Assembly: GCA_033720735.1 (NCBI GenBank)
Contig: JAWWBX010000025.1
Span: 1-24,831 of the forward strand
From: B8-G4 sp033720735
Lineage (GTDB): Bacteria; Bacteroidota; Bacteroidia; Chitinophagales; Saprospiraceae
DNA: 24,831 nucleotides
Direction of reading: 5' to 3'
The position numbers and the translations under genes were made by a program. Shown in pieces: positions 14,959 to 23,415 of the stretch. The notes below the pieces were generated by a model that worked only from the letters and a program-made list of their open reading frames with translations, was not told the origin of the DNA and made no database searches. Each line of letters begins with the position of its first letter. Position 1 is the first letter of the stretch.

Positions 14959-16629
14959 TCAGTCCTTGTAACCCTGTTCGTGCACGGTCCTGACTGCGCG
15001 TCCGGAGGGGTCATTCAGATTTTGAAATGAGGCATCCCAGGCCAGCGCCTCAGGCGTGCTGCAGGCCACTGAAGGTACGGATGGAACGCAGGACGCCGCA
15101 GCATCGGAAGGGAAATGTTCGGCGAAGAGCGAGCGATAGAAATATTCCTCCTTGCTCATCGGGGGATTGATTGGAAAACGGAATCTTGCCGTTTCCATTT
15201 GCGCGTCGGTCACCTCCTGTTCGGCCAGTGCCTTGAGCGAATCGATCCAGTTGTAGCCGACACCGTCCGAAAACTGCTCTTTTTGCCGCCAGGCGATCTC
15301 GTCTGGCAGGTAGTCAGCAAAGGTCGACCGGACGATGTGTTTCTCGATGCGCCCGTTGCCGGCCATCTTGTCAGCCGGGTTGAGACGCATTGCGACATCC
15401 ATAAATTCCTTGTCCAGAAAAGGTACGCGCCCTTCGACACCCCAGGCCGCCAGCGACTTGTTGGCACGCAGACAGTCATACAAGTGCAGTTTGGACAATT
15501 TGCGTACGGTCTCCTCATGAAATGCCTGGGCGTCGGGCGCCTTGTGGAAATAGAGATAACCGCCGAAGATCTCGTCAGCACCTTCTCCGGAGAGCACCAT
15601 CTTGATGCCCATGGATTTGATGACCCGCGCCAGCAAGTACATCGGCGTTGAGGCACGAACCGTGGTCACGTCGTAGGTCTCCAGGTAGTAGATCACGTCG
15701 CGCAGTGCATCAATGCCTTCCTGCACGGTATAGTGGATCTCGTGATGTACTGATCCGATATGGTCGGCTACCACCTGGGCTGCCGCCAGATCCGGCGACC
15801 CTTCCAGGCCGATCGCAAAGGAGTGCAGTTGGGGATACCAAGCCGGTTTGGTATCGTCCGATTCAATGCGCAGCGCGGCGAATTTCTTGGCAATTGCCGA
15901 CGTGAGTGATGAATCCAGGCCACCCGAGAGCAACACGCCATACGGCACATCGGACATGAGCTGACGATGCACGGCCTCTTCGAGTGCCGTACGGAGTTGC
16001 GCCGGATCCGAGACGTTGTCGCGCACCGCGGCGTACTCCATCCAGTCACGCACATACCAGCGCCGCAGCTCGCCATCACGGCTGTGGAGATAGTGCCCGG
16101 GCGGGAATTCCTCGATGTGGTTGCACACACCTTCGAGTGCCTTCAGCTCAGACGCTACGTAGCGATTGCCGGCCGGGTCATGCCCGTGGTACAGCGGGAT
16201 GATCCCCATGTGATCACGGGCGATGAGATACTCGTTGGTGGTATGGTCGTACAGCGCGAAGGCGAAGATCCCGTTGAGCATGTCGATGAGGTCAGGACCG
16301 TACTGCCGGTAAAGTCCCAGGATCACCTCGCAGTCTGACTGCGTTTGGAAGGCGTAGTCAGCGCAATAGGTCCTGCGCAGCTCACGGTGATTGTAGATCT
16401 CACCGTTGACGGCGAGCGCCAGGGTGCTGTCGGGGCTGTACAGAGGCTGACGCCCGGACTGCGGGTCGACGATCGCAAGCCGTTCATGAGCGAGGATCAC
16501 CTTTCCCTCGCAGTGGATACCCGACCAGTCTGGTCCGCGGTGTCTCAGTTTCTTGGACATCTCAAGCACCTGTCCCCGCAGCTCTGCCGGATCCGATTTG
16601 AGTTCAAATACACCGATGATTCCACACAT
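14959..16629 (-). CDS. asnB: Asparagine synthase B (glutamine-hydrolysing)
   Basis: The 556-residue enzyme makes asparagine from aspartate, ATP and glutamine and is close to E. coli AsnB along its whole length. The N-terminal class-II glutaminase domain starts MCGIIGVF, so removal of Met exposes the Cys nucleophile. R50, N75, G76 and D99 match the glutamine site. The synthetase domain carries the PP-loop SGGLDSS at residues 235-241 and the ETYDVTTVRASTPMYL and SGEGADEIFGGY motifs. The C-terminal SVACSTPEALAWD and DPSGRAV segments are also AsnB-like. The start at 16629 is required for the N-terminal Cys; an in-frame ATG at 16689 is upstream of the promoter. It heads a four-gene operon with an esterase, an aminopeptidase and an ATP-grasp ligase, which may use asparagine or work in the same amide metabolism. 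Confidence 0.96.
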   Translation of the reverse strand: MCGIIGVFELKSDPAELRGQVLEMSKKLRHRGPDWSGIHCEGKVILAHERLAIVDPQSGRQPLYSPDSTLALAVNGEIYNHRELRRTYCADYAFQTQSDCEVILGLYRQYGPDLIDMLNGIFAFALYDHTTNEYLIARDHMGIIPLYHGHDPAGNRYVASELKALEGVCNHIEEFPPGHYLHSRDGELRRWYVRDWMEYAAVRDNVSDPAQLRTALEEAVHRQLMSDVPYGVLLSGGLDSSLTSAIAKKFAALRIESDDTKPAWYPQLHSFAIGLEGSPDLAAAQVVADHIGSVHHEIHYTVQEGIDALRDVIYYLETYDVTTVRASTPMYLLARVIKSMGIKMVLSGEGADEIFGGYLYFHKAPDAQAFHEETVRKLSKLHLYDCLRANKSLAAWGVEGRVPFLDKEFMDVAMRLNPADKMAGNGRIEKHIVRSTFADYLPDEIAWRQKEQFSDGVGYNWIDSLKALAEQEVTDAQMETARFRFPINPPMSKEEYFYRSLFAEHFPSDAAASCVPSVPSVACSTPEALAWDASFQNLNDPSGRAVRTVHEQGYKD

Positions 16630-16648
16630 ACCTCGTCCATTAAGCCTG

Positions 16649-16656
16649 CAAAGGTA
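16649..16656 (-). promoter_or_regulatory. -7 element of the asnB operon
   Basis: On the minus strand this reads TACCTTTG, a perfect TAnnTTTG match, ending 19 bases before the asnB ATG at 16629. The implied leader is very short. The -33 region is weak. Confidence 0.6.
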
Positions 16657-16886
16657 TCGATTTTGTGCCCACGTGATGCCGGTTTGCACCGGGTTAAAAT
16701 CAAGCAGGTAGGCAGCCCTGTCAGGCCGTTTGGAAGGCCCCGCCGTGACGATGCTACTTCTGCGCCAGACATGGTACGGATTTTGTGAATTATCGTATAT
16801 TCATCAATGATATGCCGTGGGTGGCGTATCATTCTCCCCTCCGTCTCCTCCCAATTACATTGCATTACATCCCGGATTTGCGCTGG

Positions 16887-16901
16887 GCAAACAATGTTTG
16901 C
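16887..16901. repeat. Short palindrome upstream of the DUF1800 operon
   Basis: GCAAAC and GTTTGC are perfect inverted arms around AAT, 35 bases before the ATG of the DUF1800 gene. The size fits a dimeric-regulator operator. It overlaps an AATGTTTG sequence that is near the -7 consensus. A regulatory role is inference. Confidence 0.35.
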
Positions 16902-16936
16902 TATTGACCACTATTTAGGCAAAAGAAGAATGTAAT

Positions 16937-18583
16937 ATGGCTTCGATCTCTCAGTACAACGGGGTCCTCGACAAGCGGCTCGCGGCCCACCTCCTCCGGC
17001 GTTCCACCTATTCGTGGAACAAGGCCCGCATCGATGCGTTGATCGGTCTGACACCGGACCAGGCTGTGGACCAGTTGTTTGTGGTGCCACCACTCCTCAA
17101 CAGCGAACCGCTGGACTATGTGACACTCCAGCCCTGGATCAACTCGGGCGTCGAGCCTGCCCTCAGCAATGACAACCTGATGGATGTCGTGTCCGGGTGG
17201 TGGATCAATGAGGCGATCCATGATACCTCCATCTCGCACAAGCTCCAGTTTTTCCTGCACTCGGTGTTCGTGATATCGCACCAGAATATGTTTGGCTCCC
17301 GGTATTTCTTCGACTATCTCGAGCTGATCCGCTTTTACAGCCTGGGCAGCTTCAAGACGCTCTCGAAGAAGATGACCCTCGACAATCTGATGCTCGACTA
17401 TCTCGATGGGGAAGACAACACGGATTCGGATCCGAATGAGAACTACGCGCGGGAGTACCTGGAGCTCTTTACCATCGGCAAAGGGCCACAGATCGGCCCC
17501 GATGACTATACCAACTTCACTGAGCTCGATGTGGTAGAAGCTGCCAAGTTGCTGTCAGGCTGGAAGCAGAGCAGCCGTCCGTTGGGAGGTGATCCGCAAT
17601 ACATCGACCCGGACACCGGAATCCAGGCGGGCTACGGCAACTTCAATCACCATGATACGACTGACAAGACCTTCAGCTATGCCTTTGGGGGACAGACCAT
17701 CACTGGTGCGGTCGATCTCAACGACATGTATCGCGAGCTGGATGATTTTGTCGACATGGTGTTTAATCAGGACGAAACCGCCCGTACGATCTGCCGGCGC
17801 CTCTATCGCTATTTCGTTAGTGGCAAGATCGACTCGGAGATCGAGACCGACATCATCGAACCGATGGCAACGACCCTGCGCAACGCCAACTACGTGCTGG
17901 AACCTGCCGTCAAGCAGTTGCTCAAAAGCCAGCACTTCTATGACATGGACGACGGGGACAGCTCCGACGAGATCGTTGGTGCACTGATCAAATCACCGCT
18001 GGAGCTGCTGGGACCAACCATGAACTTTTTCCAGATTGATATCATCGCTCCCGAGGTCAATCCGGATGAGCATTATGACGAATGGTATGCCGAGACGGTG
18101 ATCGACATTCTCTTCAAGAGTGCGGGCTATCCGATTTTCGAGCCGGAAAGCGTGGCAGGGTATCCCGCTTACTACCAGGCACCGTTGTATCATCGCAACT
18201 GGCTGGATACCAGTACCGTTCTGGCCAGGTATACCTTCCCTGATATGCTCCTCACGGGCAACCGCATTCTGGCGGGAGGAGACCTGGGTGCGGGGATCCA
18301 ACTCGATATCGTCGACTTCGTGCAGAACAGCGGGGTCGTGGGCAATCCGGCCAATGCGCAGGACTTGCTGGATGATCTGGTCGAGTATCTCCTGCCTGAG
18401 GCGCTCACCCCGGAGCGGGAGAATTACTTCCTCAACGAAGTCCTGCTCGATGGCTTGTCTACCACCAACTGGTTTTTCGAATGGCTCAATTATCTCAATA
18501 CCGGGGATGCCTCGGCAGTGCGAATCCCGCTGGAGAACCTGTTTCGCGCGCTGATCTTTAGCCGTGAATATCAATTAATGTAA
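16937..18583 (+). CDS. DUF1800 domain protein
   Basis: This 548-residue protein has the DUF1800 hallmarks: an N-terminal AAHLLRRSTYSW helix at residues 16-27, where the family typically has HLLRRATFG, and ENYAREYLELFTIG at residues 168-181 near the middle. A segment with SGWKQSS and later helices complete the family pattern. I see no ordinary signal peptide, which is common for this family even though its partners are exported. DUF1800 genes are typically followed by DUF1501 genes, as here after 20 bases. No biochemical function is established for the family as far as I know. The third gene of this operon is a large secreted modular protein, so a role in export, assembly or modification of an envelope product is a reasonable inference. 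Confidence 0.92.
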   Translation: MASISQYNGVLDKRLAAHLLRRSTYSWNKARIDALIGLTPDQAVDQLFVVPPLLNSEPLDYVTLQPWINSGVEPALSNDNLMDVVSGWWINEAIHDTSISHKLQFFLHSVFVISHQNMFGSRYFFDYLELIRFYSLGSFKTLSKKMTLDNLMLDYLDGEDNTDSDPNENYAREYLELFTIGKGPQIGPDDYTNFTELDVVEAAKLLSGWKQSSRPLGGDPQYIDPDTGIQAGYGNFNHHDTTDKTFSYAFGGQTITGAVDLNDMYRELDDFVDMVFNQDETARTICRRLYRYFVSGKIDSEIETDIIEPMATTLRNANYVLEPAVKQLLKSQHFYDMDDGDSSDEIVGALIKSPLELLGPTMNFFQIDIIAPEVNPDEHYDEWYAETVIDILFKSAGYPIFEPESVAGYPAYYQAPLYHRNWLDTSTVLARYTFPDMLLTGNRILAGGDLGAGIQLDIVDFVQNSGVVGNPANAQDLLDDLVEYLLPEALTPERENYFLNEVLLDGLSTTNWFFEWLNYLNTGDASAVRIPLENLFRALIFSREYQLM

Positions 18584-18603
18584 CAACGCAAATTCCTGTC
18601 TTC

Positions 18604-20649
18604 ATGAAAAGACGTGACTTTCTCAAATACACGGCGCACCTGTCCTCGGCGCCGATCCTGCTGAATAACATTCCGGTCTCAGCGTTTTCAACGGTCAACA
18701 TGCTCCCGCTCCTCAATTGCGCGGGGGTGGATGACCGCATCCTCGTTGTGATCTTTCTCAAAGGCGGCAATGACGGCATCAACACCATCGTACCCATCGA
18801 CCAGTATCCGGACTACGTCAGCAACCGACCCAATATCGCCCTCCCCGACGCAGGAACCGGGGCGTACATCGACCTGGACACCACCTTGCCGATCGTCGAC
18901 CAGGTGGGGCTTCACCCCGTGATGACCTCGTTCAAATCGATGTACGACAGCGGACTGGCCGGATTGATCCAGGCTGTCGGCTACCCCGATTCCAATTTGT
19001 CGCACTTCAAATCGACCGATCTCTGGCTCACCGGCGGTGATGGGACGACCCCCTACAACAACCTGAGCAGCGGGTGGCTGGGACGATTCCTCGAACTGAT
19101 GTACCAGGGGCTCGCCGGCAATCCTACCGAAGCAAACCCCGATCCGCTGGGCATCCAACTCGGTGATACCAAGCCTTCGCCGATGTTCTTCAACGACGGC
19201 GGCAAGTACCTGGCAGCCAATATGAGCCAGCAGAACCCGAGTGAACTGTTCGATACCGTACAGGGGATCGGAACACCGCCACAGTCGACCTTCCCGAACT
19301 CGGAGTACGGCAACGAACTCGCATTCATTATGGCCGTTGAAAACAGCATCAACGTCTATGCCCAGCGGATTGCTAATGTCTTCAACAGCGGCACCAACTC
19401 TACGGTGACCTACCCCAATACCTCACTGGGCAACCAGCTCAAGACGATTGCCAAGCTGATCTCAGGAGGCAGCATGACCAAGGCGTATCTCTCTCATACC
19501 GGTGGCTTCGATACGCACTCCGGGCAGGTGCAGGGGGGATCTCCCTACCTTGGCGCCCACGCCAACCTTCTCACCAATGTCTTTGACTCGGTCAAGGCCT
19601 TCCACGATGACCTGACTATGCTGGGCCATGACCAGCGGGTGATTACGGTCACATTCTCAGAGTTTGGTCGGAAGGTGATCCAGAACGGCAGCCTCGGCAC
19701 CGACCACGGCAACTTTGCACCGATGTTCTTCTTCGGACAGGGTATCGAGCCGGGTGTGATCGGTACGAATGTCAACCTGACCAGTCAAACCGGCGATGGC
19801 AGGCTCACGAGCGACCAGATGCAATTCGATTATCGCCAGGTCTTCAAGACGCTGCTGCAGGACTGGCTCGGTGCCAACAACTCTGTCGTCGATGCCACCT
19901 TCCTGACGTCGTACAGCTCCCTTCCGGATCTGGTCAATACCGCCAATACGGTCGACCCGAGCTGTTACATGGGCACATACATCACGCAAAGCCTGGGACG
20001 GGCCCGACTGTTCCTGGAGGGGTTCTACGACCCGCTTGCCGGCGTCATGCGCACTGATCTGGCCGAGAAGGGTCTCATTCCGCTGTCGCAGCCCTACAAT
20101 GTTGCCCCGTTCAACTACACGGGTACCGAAGCTGTCACCGAAGTCAGTGATGACATCGTCGACTGGGTGCTGATGGAGCTACGCGACGGATCCGATATCA
20201 ATACTGTGATCGGTCGTCGGGCTGGTTTTCTGCGGCGCGACGGTCAGGTGGTCGGTCTCAACGGCGGGTTCGGGATCGCATTCGACGATGTGCTGCCCGG
20301 GACCTTCTACATTGCGGTTTACCACCGCAGCCATATCGCGGTGGTCAGCAATGTGCCGCTGGACCTGAGCGATGTGACCAATACCCATGACTTTACGCTT
20401 GCCGCGACCCAGGCCCTGGGGACCGGTCAGCTCAAAGAGATGAATGGCAAGTATGCGCTGTTTGCAGGGGATTACGACGGAAGCGGCGTGAATGACGACC
20501 TGGATTACGACAAGTGGAAGACGGAGTCTTCCTCGGTCAACGGGTACGAGACCTCCGATGCCGACGGCAATGGTGTCGTCAACAACCGGGATTTCAATTT
20601 ATGGAAACGCAACCTGAATCAGGCCGGGCACCCTGTCGTACAACAATAA
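18604..20649 (+). CDS. Tat-exported DUF1501 protein with C-terminal dockerin-like domain
   Basis: The 681-residue protein starts MKRRDFLKYTAH, a twin-arginine type signal, and continues with the DUF1501 core. FLKGGNDGIN is at residues 51-60, SHTGGFDTHSGQ is central, and FSEFGRKV and GTDHGNFAPMFFFG follow. The core is related to the alkaline phosphatase/sulfatase fold, but no reaction is established for it. After the core, the last 65 residues hold two dockerin-like calcium loops, DYDGSGVNDDLD and DADGNGVVNNRD, each followed by a WK helix. Such pairs bind calcium and can mediate protein-protein attachment. The ATG lies 20 bases after the DUF1800 stop, and the next gene starts 23 bases after this stop. 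Export through Tat is inferred from the signal alone. Confidence 0.93.
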   Translation: MKRRDFLKYTAHLSSAPILLNNIPVSAFSTVNMLPLLNCAGVDDRILVVIFLKGGNDGINTIVPIDQYPDYVSNRPNIALPDAGTGAYIDLDTTLPIVDQVGLHPVMTSFKSMYDSGLAGLIQAVGYPDSNLSHFKSTDLWLTGGDGTTPYNNLSSGWLGRFLELMYQGLAGNPTEANPDPLGIQLGDTKPSPMFFNDGGKYLAANMSQQNPSELFDTVQGIGTPPQSTFPNSEYGNELAFIMAVENSINVYAQRIANVFNSGTNSTVTYPNTSLGNQLKTIAKLISGGSMTKAYLSHTGGFDTHSGQVQGGSPYLGAHANLLTNVFDSVKAFHDDLTMLGHDQRVITVTFSEFGRKVIQNGSLGTDHGNFAPMFFFGQGIEPGVIGTNVNLTSQTGDGRLTSDQMQFDYRQVFKTLLQDWLGANNSVVDATFLTSYSSLPDLVNTANTVDPSCYMGTYITQSLGRARLFLEGFYDPLAGVMRTDLAEKGLIPLSQPYNVAPFNYTGTEAVTEVSDDIVDWVLMELRDGSDINTVIGRRAGFLRRDGQVVGLNGGFGIAFDDVLPGTFYIAVYHRSHIAVVSNVPLDLSDVTNTHDFTLAATQALGTGQLKEMNGKYALFAGDYDGSGVNDDLDYDKWKTESSSVNGYETSDADGNGVVNNRDFNLWKRNLNQAGHPVVQQ

Positions 20650-20672
20650 TATCAACGGACAACCTTCGTGCA

Positions 20673-22904
20673 ATGAAACAACTTTCCACTATCCTCATCC
20701 TCGCTCTCAGTGCGGTGTCATGGACAGCAACCGGCCAGTCGGTCGATCTGCGCGGCGTGAGTTCCGTCGATTGCGGGACCAGCACCTACTGCCTGACCCT
20801 TCAGGTTCGCGCGGCGGATACGTCTTCAGTTCAGCTCGGCACCTCGTCGATCCTGTACCGCTATGATACCGCAGCCATTGCATTTGCGTCCTATACCCCG
20901 TTGGCATTTGACGGTTCGGGCCTTTGCAACGGCGGGAGCCCCGCGTGGGATCCCCCGTCGTACGATGCCACCGTGCCTGGCGTGTTCAGCATGACCATGA
21001 TCCTGCGCGACAGCGCGGCGGCAGCAAGCTGCCCCACGATCGACAACGTGTCATGGGTGGATGTTGGCCAGGTCTGCTTTGCCATCCTCAACTCCGATCT
21101 GCACACAGCCGAGGTCATTGATATTGGTTATACACACTTCAATGCCAATGTGCCGGACGACGGTACCCTGACGTATGCGACCGGCACCATTGAACTGGAT
21201 CCGGCCACCTGCGGACCTGACGCCGATGCGGATGGCATCCCGGATCCTGCCGATAATTGCGCGAACACAGCCAATACCGATCAGGCTGATTCCGACAACG
21301 ATGGAATTGGCGATGCGTGCGATCCGATTTGCAATATGCCGATCAGCTCGAGTGGTGATTTTGTCCTTTGCGACGGGACCACCGTGACACTCACTGCATT
21401 GAGTGAGTCCGGCACACCTCCTTATACATACCTGTGGTCAACCGGCCAGACAACCAGCAGCATCCAGGTTACCCCGTCGGGGATCGAGAATTACTACGTC
21501 ACCATCACGGACGCCACCGGCTGTATCGGCGTCGACAGCATGGAATTGGAGGCCAGTGTGGCAGATCTGGTCATGCTGATCATCTACGATATCGACACCG
21601 AAACCGTGTACGATACCATGGAGCCCAATGAGCAATATTTTGTCAGCGACCTGCCCCCGCACTGGAACATCGAAGCAATTACCTCGGGAGATGTGGAAAG
21701 CGTAGGCTTTACCATCACCGGACAGGAATTTGATACCGACACCGAAAACTGGCCGCCCTACCGGTACCCGGGCGATAATTCTCCAACCGAGTTTGGTCCG
21801 GGCTTTTATACCATCCTCGCCACCATCTACAGCGAGAATGGGCTGGAGGGGGTCAGTTGTGACCAGCTGAATATCCCGTTTGAGATCGTGGACGATTGCA
21901 TGGTGGTAGACCTGACACCGCATACACATATTTGCGAAGGGGAGCCGTTTACGCTCCATGCCTATGTTTCGTATGCGCATGGAGACTACACGGTAGCATG
22001 GAGTGACAGCTCGTTCGGAGAGGAGACGGTCATTTCGCCACTGCTGGACACCGACTACTACGTGACGGTCACCGACGAATCCAATTGCGTGTTTATCGGC
22101 GAGGTGGATATCGATGTCGAGTACAACGCTGTGGATGAACTCATCTTCTACAACGTCCAGGACACTACCACCTTTGACACCATCCAGAATGGCAAGGTCT
22201 ACGACTTTGCCAGTATGCCGCCATGGTACAACGTAGAGGCATTGACTTCAGGCTCTACCAGCAGTGTTTTGTTTGTCGTGACCGGAGATGAAGAGGATGA
22301 TCGCATCGAGAATTCAGAGCCCTATCGCTGGGATGGCGACAATTCAGACCTGGATCTTCCACCGGGGACTTATTCGGTCTGGGCACGGCCTTATTTGCAA
22401 AACTGGGCCAATGGCAACTCCTGCGTCGATAAAGCGGTGACCTTTCACATCGTGGATGGGTCGATCGACTGCAAGTACGTGACCACCACGCTCGACAGCC
22501 TGCCGGGATCGCTCATCGACGCGATCAAATGCGCCGCTCCGGGCGACACCATTTTGTTTACCGACGCCGTGCAGGGTGATACCATCGAGTTGTGGAACCA
22601 CTACCCGGTCATCGACAAGGACCTGTACATCATGGCACTGCCGGGTCAGGAGATCTATGTCAATGCCCGTACCACGCCCAGCGCTTTCACCATTGCGAAT
22701 GGAGCTAACGTGGTGATTCGCGGCTTGAATATTGTACCCGGGCAGGCGAGCGCGGGAAGTGCAGTCGACAATGACGGCAACCTGACGCTCAAGGATGTCC
22801 AGATCTACAATCGGGACAACGTGCCCACGCACATCGTTAAAAACACCGGGTCCCTCAATGTGGAGGGCACCACCCAGGTACACAATGTCCCGCCTGGCGG
22901 CTGA
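20673..22904 (+). CDS. Large secreted modular protein (TSP3, SprB-like, Ig-like and beta-helix modules)
   Basis: This 743-residue protein begins with a Sec signal (MKQLSTILILALSAVSWTAT, then GQ). After a cysteine-containing N-terminal domain (22-176), the thrombospondin type 3 calcium repeats DADADGIPDPADNC and DSDNDGIGDACD lie at 183-217. Two copies of a two-part module follow: an SprB/PKD-like unit (about 229-294 and 411-483) and an Ig-like unit (about 298-406 and 487-596), the latter marked by WNIEAITSG and WYNVEALTSG. The C-terminal part (600-743) starts with an LPGSLIDAIKCAAPGDTI motif and looks like a parallel beta-helix. No type IX sorting tail is visible. The start at 20673 was preferred over an in-frame ATG at 20514, which lies inside the DUF1501 gene. 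It is probably a surface or matrix protein delivered with help from the two upstream genes. Confidence 0.88.
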   Translation: MKQLSTILILALSAVSWTATGQSVDLRGVSSVDCGTSTYCLTLQVRAADTSSVQLGTSSILYRYDTAAIAFASYTPLAFDGSGLCNGGSPAWDPPSYDATVPGVFSMTMILRDSAAAASCPTIDNVSWVDVGQVCFAILNSDLHTAEVIDIGYTHFNANVPDDGTLTYATGTIELDPATCGPDADADGIPDPADNCANTANTDQADSDNDGIGDACDPICNMPISSSGDFVLCDGTTVTLTALSESGTPPYTYLWSTGQTTSSIQVTPSGIENYYVTITDATGCIGVDSMELEASVADLVMLIIYDIDTETVYDTMEPNEQYFVSDLPPHWNIEAITSGDVESVGFTITGQEFDTDTENWPPYRYPGDNSPTEFGPGFYTILATIYSENGLEGVSCDQLNIPFEIVDDCMVVDLTPHTHICEGEPFTLHAYVSYAHGDYTVAWSDSSFGEETVISPLLDTDYYVTVTDESNCVFIGEVDIDVEYNAVDELIFYNVQDTTTFDTIQNGKVYDFASMPPWYNVEALTSGSTSSVLFVVTGDEEDDRIENSEPYRWDGDNSDLDLPPGTYSVWARPYLQNWANGNSCVDKAVTFHIVDGSIDCKYVTTTLDSLPGSLIDAIKCAAPGDTILFTDAVQGDTIELWNHYPVIDKDLYIMALPGQEIYVNARTTPSAFTIANGANVVIRGLNIVPGQASAGSAVDNDGNLTLKDVQIYNRDNVPTHIVKNTGSLNVEGTTQVHNVPPGG

Positions 22905-22919
22905 TCCACTACCAGTGGA
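22905..22919. terminator. Hairpin at the convergent 3' ends
   Basis: TCCACT and AGTGGA form a perfect 6-base stem around ACC, spanning the TAG stop of the DinB gene one base after the TGA of the modular protein. GGC/GCC flanks could extend it with a bulge. There is no T tract, so bidirectional termination is only possible. Confidence 0.3.
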
Positions 22920-23403
22920 GCCGGCGTTCATAGCCCGGCAGCACCTGGCCGAGGTGATGTTCGAGGTGCCAGATGTAATCACGCATGAGGTACTCCAGCG
23001 ATGTGCTGGAATACGAAGGCACAGCCCGCATGGCGATCCGGTCTAGATTGTGGGTGGCATGAAGGCGCTGACGTACTTCCTCAGGAATCGCTTGCATGAT
23101 GTGGGCCAGATGCATGTTGTACGCATGCCACAGCGCGACAATCTCCCGCCAGGGCCGTGCGTGGTACTGCTGGGTCTGCACCCAGCGATCCTGATCATAT
23201 CCGTCAAACACGAGACCCGGATGATCTACTGCCCGTACAAAGCGTTGATGATTGTTGGCAGCTGAGTCGATCAGATGCCCCAGGATCTCTTTGAGAGACC
23301 ATTTGCCGGGCGCCTTGCGCAGCATCACCTGTTCTTCTTCGAGTGCCTCCAGTTGTGGGCGAACCTCGTCAACGATCTGGCGCAACAACGCTCCGGGTTG
23401 CAT
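22909..23403 (-). CDS. DinB-family protein
   Basis: This 164-residue four-helix-bundle protein matches the DinB/DfsB-like (YfiT-related) superfamily. The metal-binding histidines are H43 in LGHLIDSAANNHQRF and the pair H146/H150 in IWHLEHHLGQVL. Superfamily members bind a divalent metal, and some use bacillithiol, mycothiol or glutathione as thiol-transferase cofactor. The protein has no signal peptide. It starts 12 bases after the NYN gene and is probably co-transcribed with it; no functional link between the two is evident. Its 3' end faces the modular secreted protein with a 4-base gap. The exact reaction cannot be predicted. Confidence 0.88.
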   Translation of the reverse strand: MQPGALLRQIVDEVRPQLEALEEEQVMLRKAPGKWSLKEILGHLIDSAANNHQRFVRAVDHPGLVFDGYDQDRWVQTQQYHARPWREIVALWHAYNMHLAHIMQAIPEEVRQRLHATHNLDRIAMRAVPSYSSTSLEYLMRDYIWHLEHHLGQVLPGYERRLHW

Positions 23404-23415
23404 GGCAGGCAGGCT

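Larger units (their letters stand above)
16630..16936. other. Divergent intergenic region between asnB and the DUF1800 operon
   Basis: This stretch of 307 bases holds no gene that I can support. Near asnB it contains a minus-strand -7 box. In the middle is an imperfect palindrome, TGAAT and ATTCA arms at 16786-16803 with an 8-base spacer. Near the DUF1800 start is a perfect 6-base inverted repeat (16887-16901). The plus-strand promoter is not clear: AATGTTTG at 16893-16900 is one base from the -7 consensus but lacks a well-spaced -33 box. Confidence 0.6.

Noticed and set aside
14959..16629. AsnB as a lasso-peptide cyclase or beta-lactam-synthetase-like enzyme
   Set aside because: Full-length similarity to E. 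coli AsnB, including the catalytic N-terminal Cys, glutamine-site residues and the C-terminal AsnB motifs, indicates an ordinary asparagine synthase. No precursor peptide or transporter is nearby.
16545..16865. Minus-strand frame of 106 codons upstream of asnB as a small gene
   Set aside because: Half of it overlaps the asnB 5' end in another frame, it covers the asnB promoter box, and the product resembles no protein family.
20514..20672. Upstream in-frame ATG as the start of the modular secreted protein
   Set aside because: The extra 53 residues lie in the DUF1501 gene and would bury the clear Sec signal that starts at 20673.
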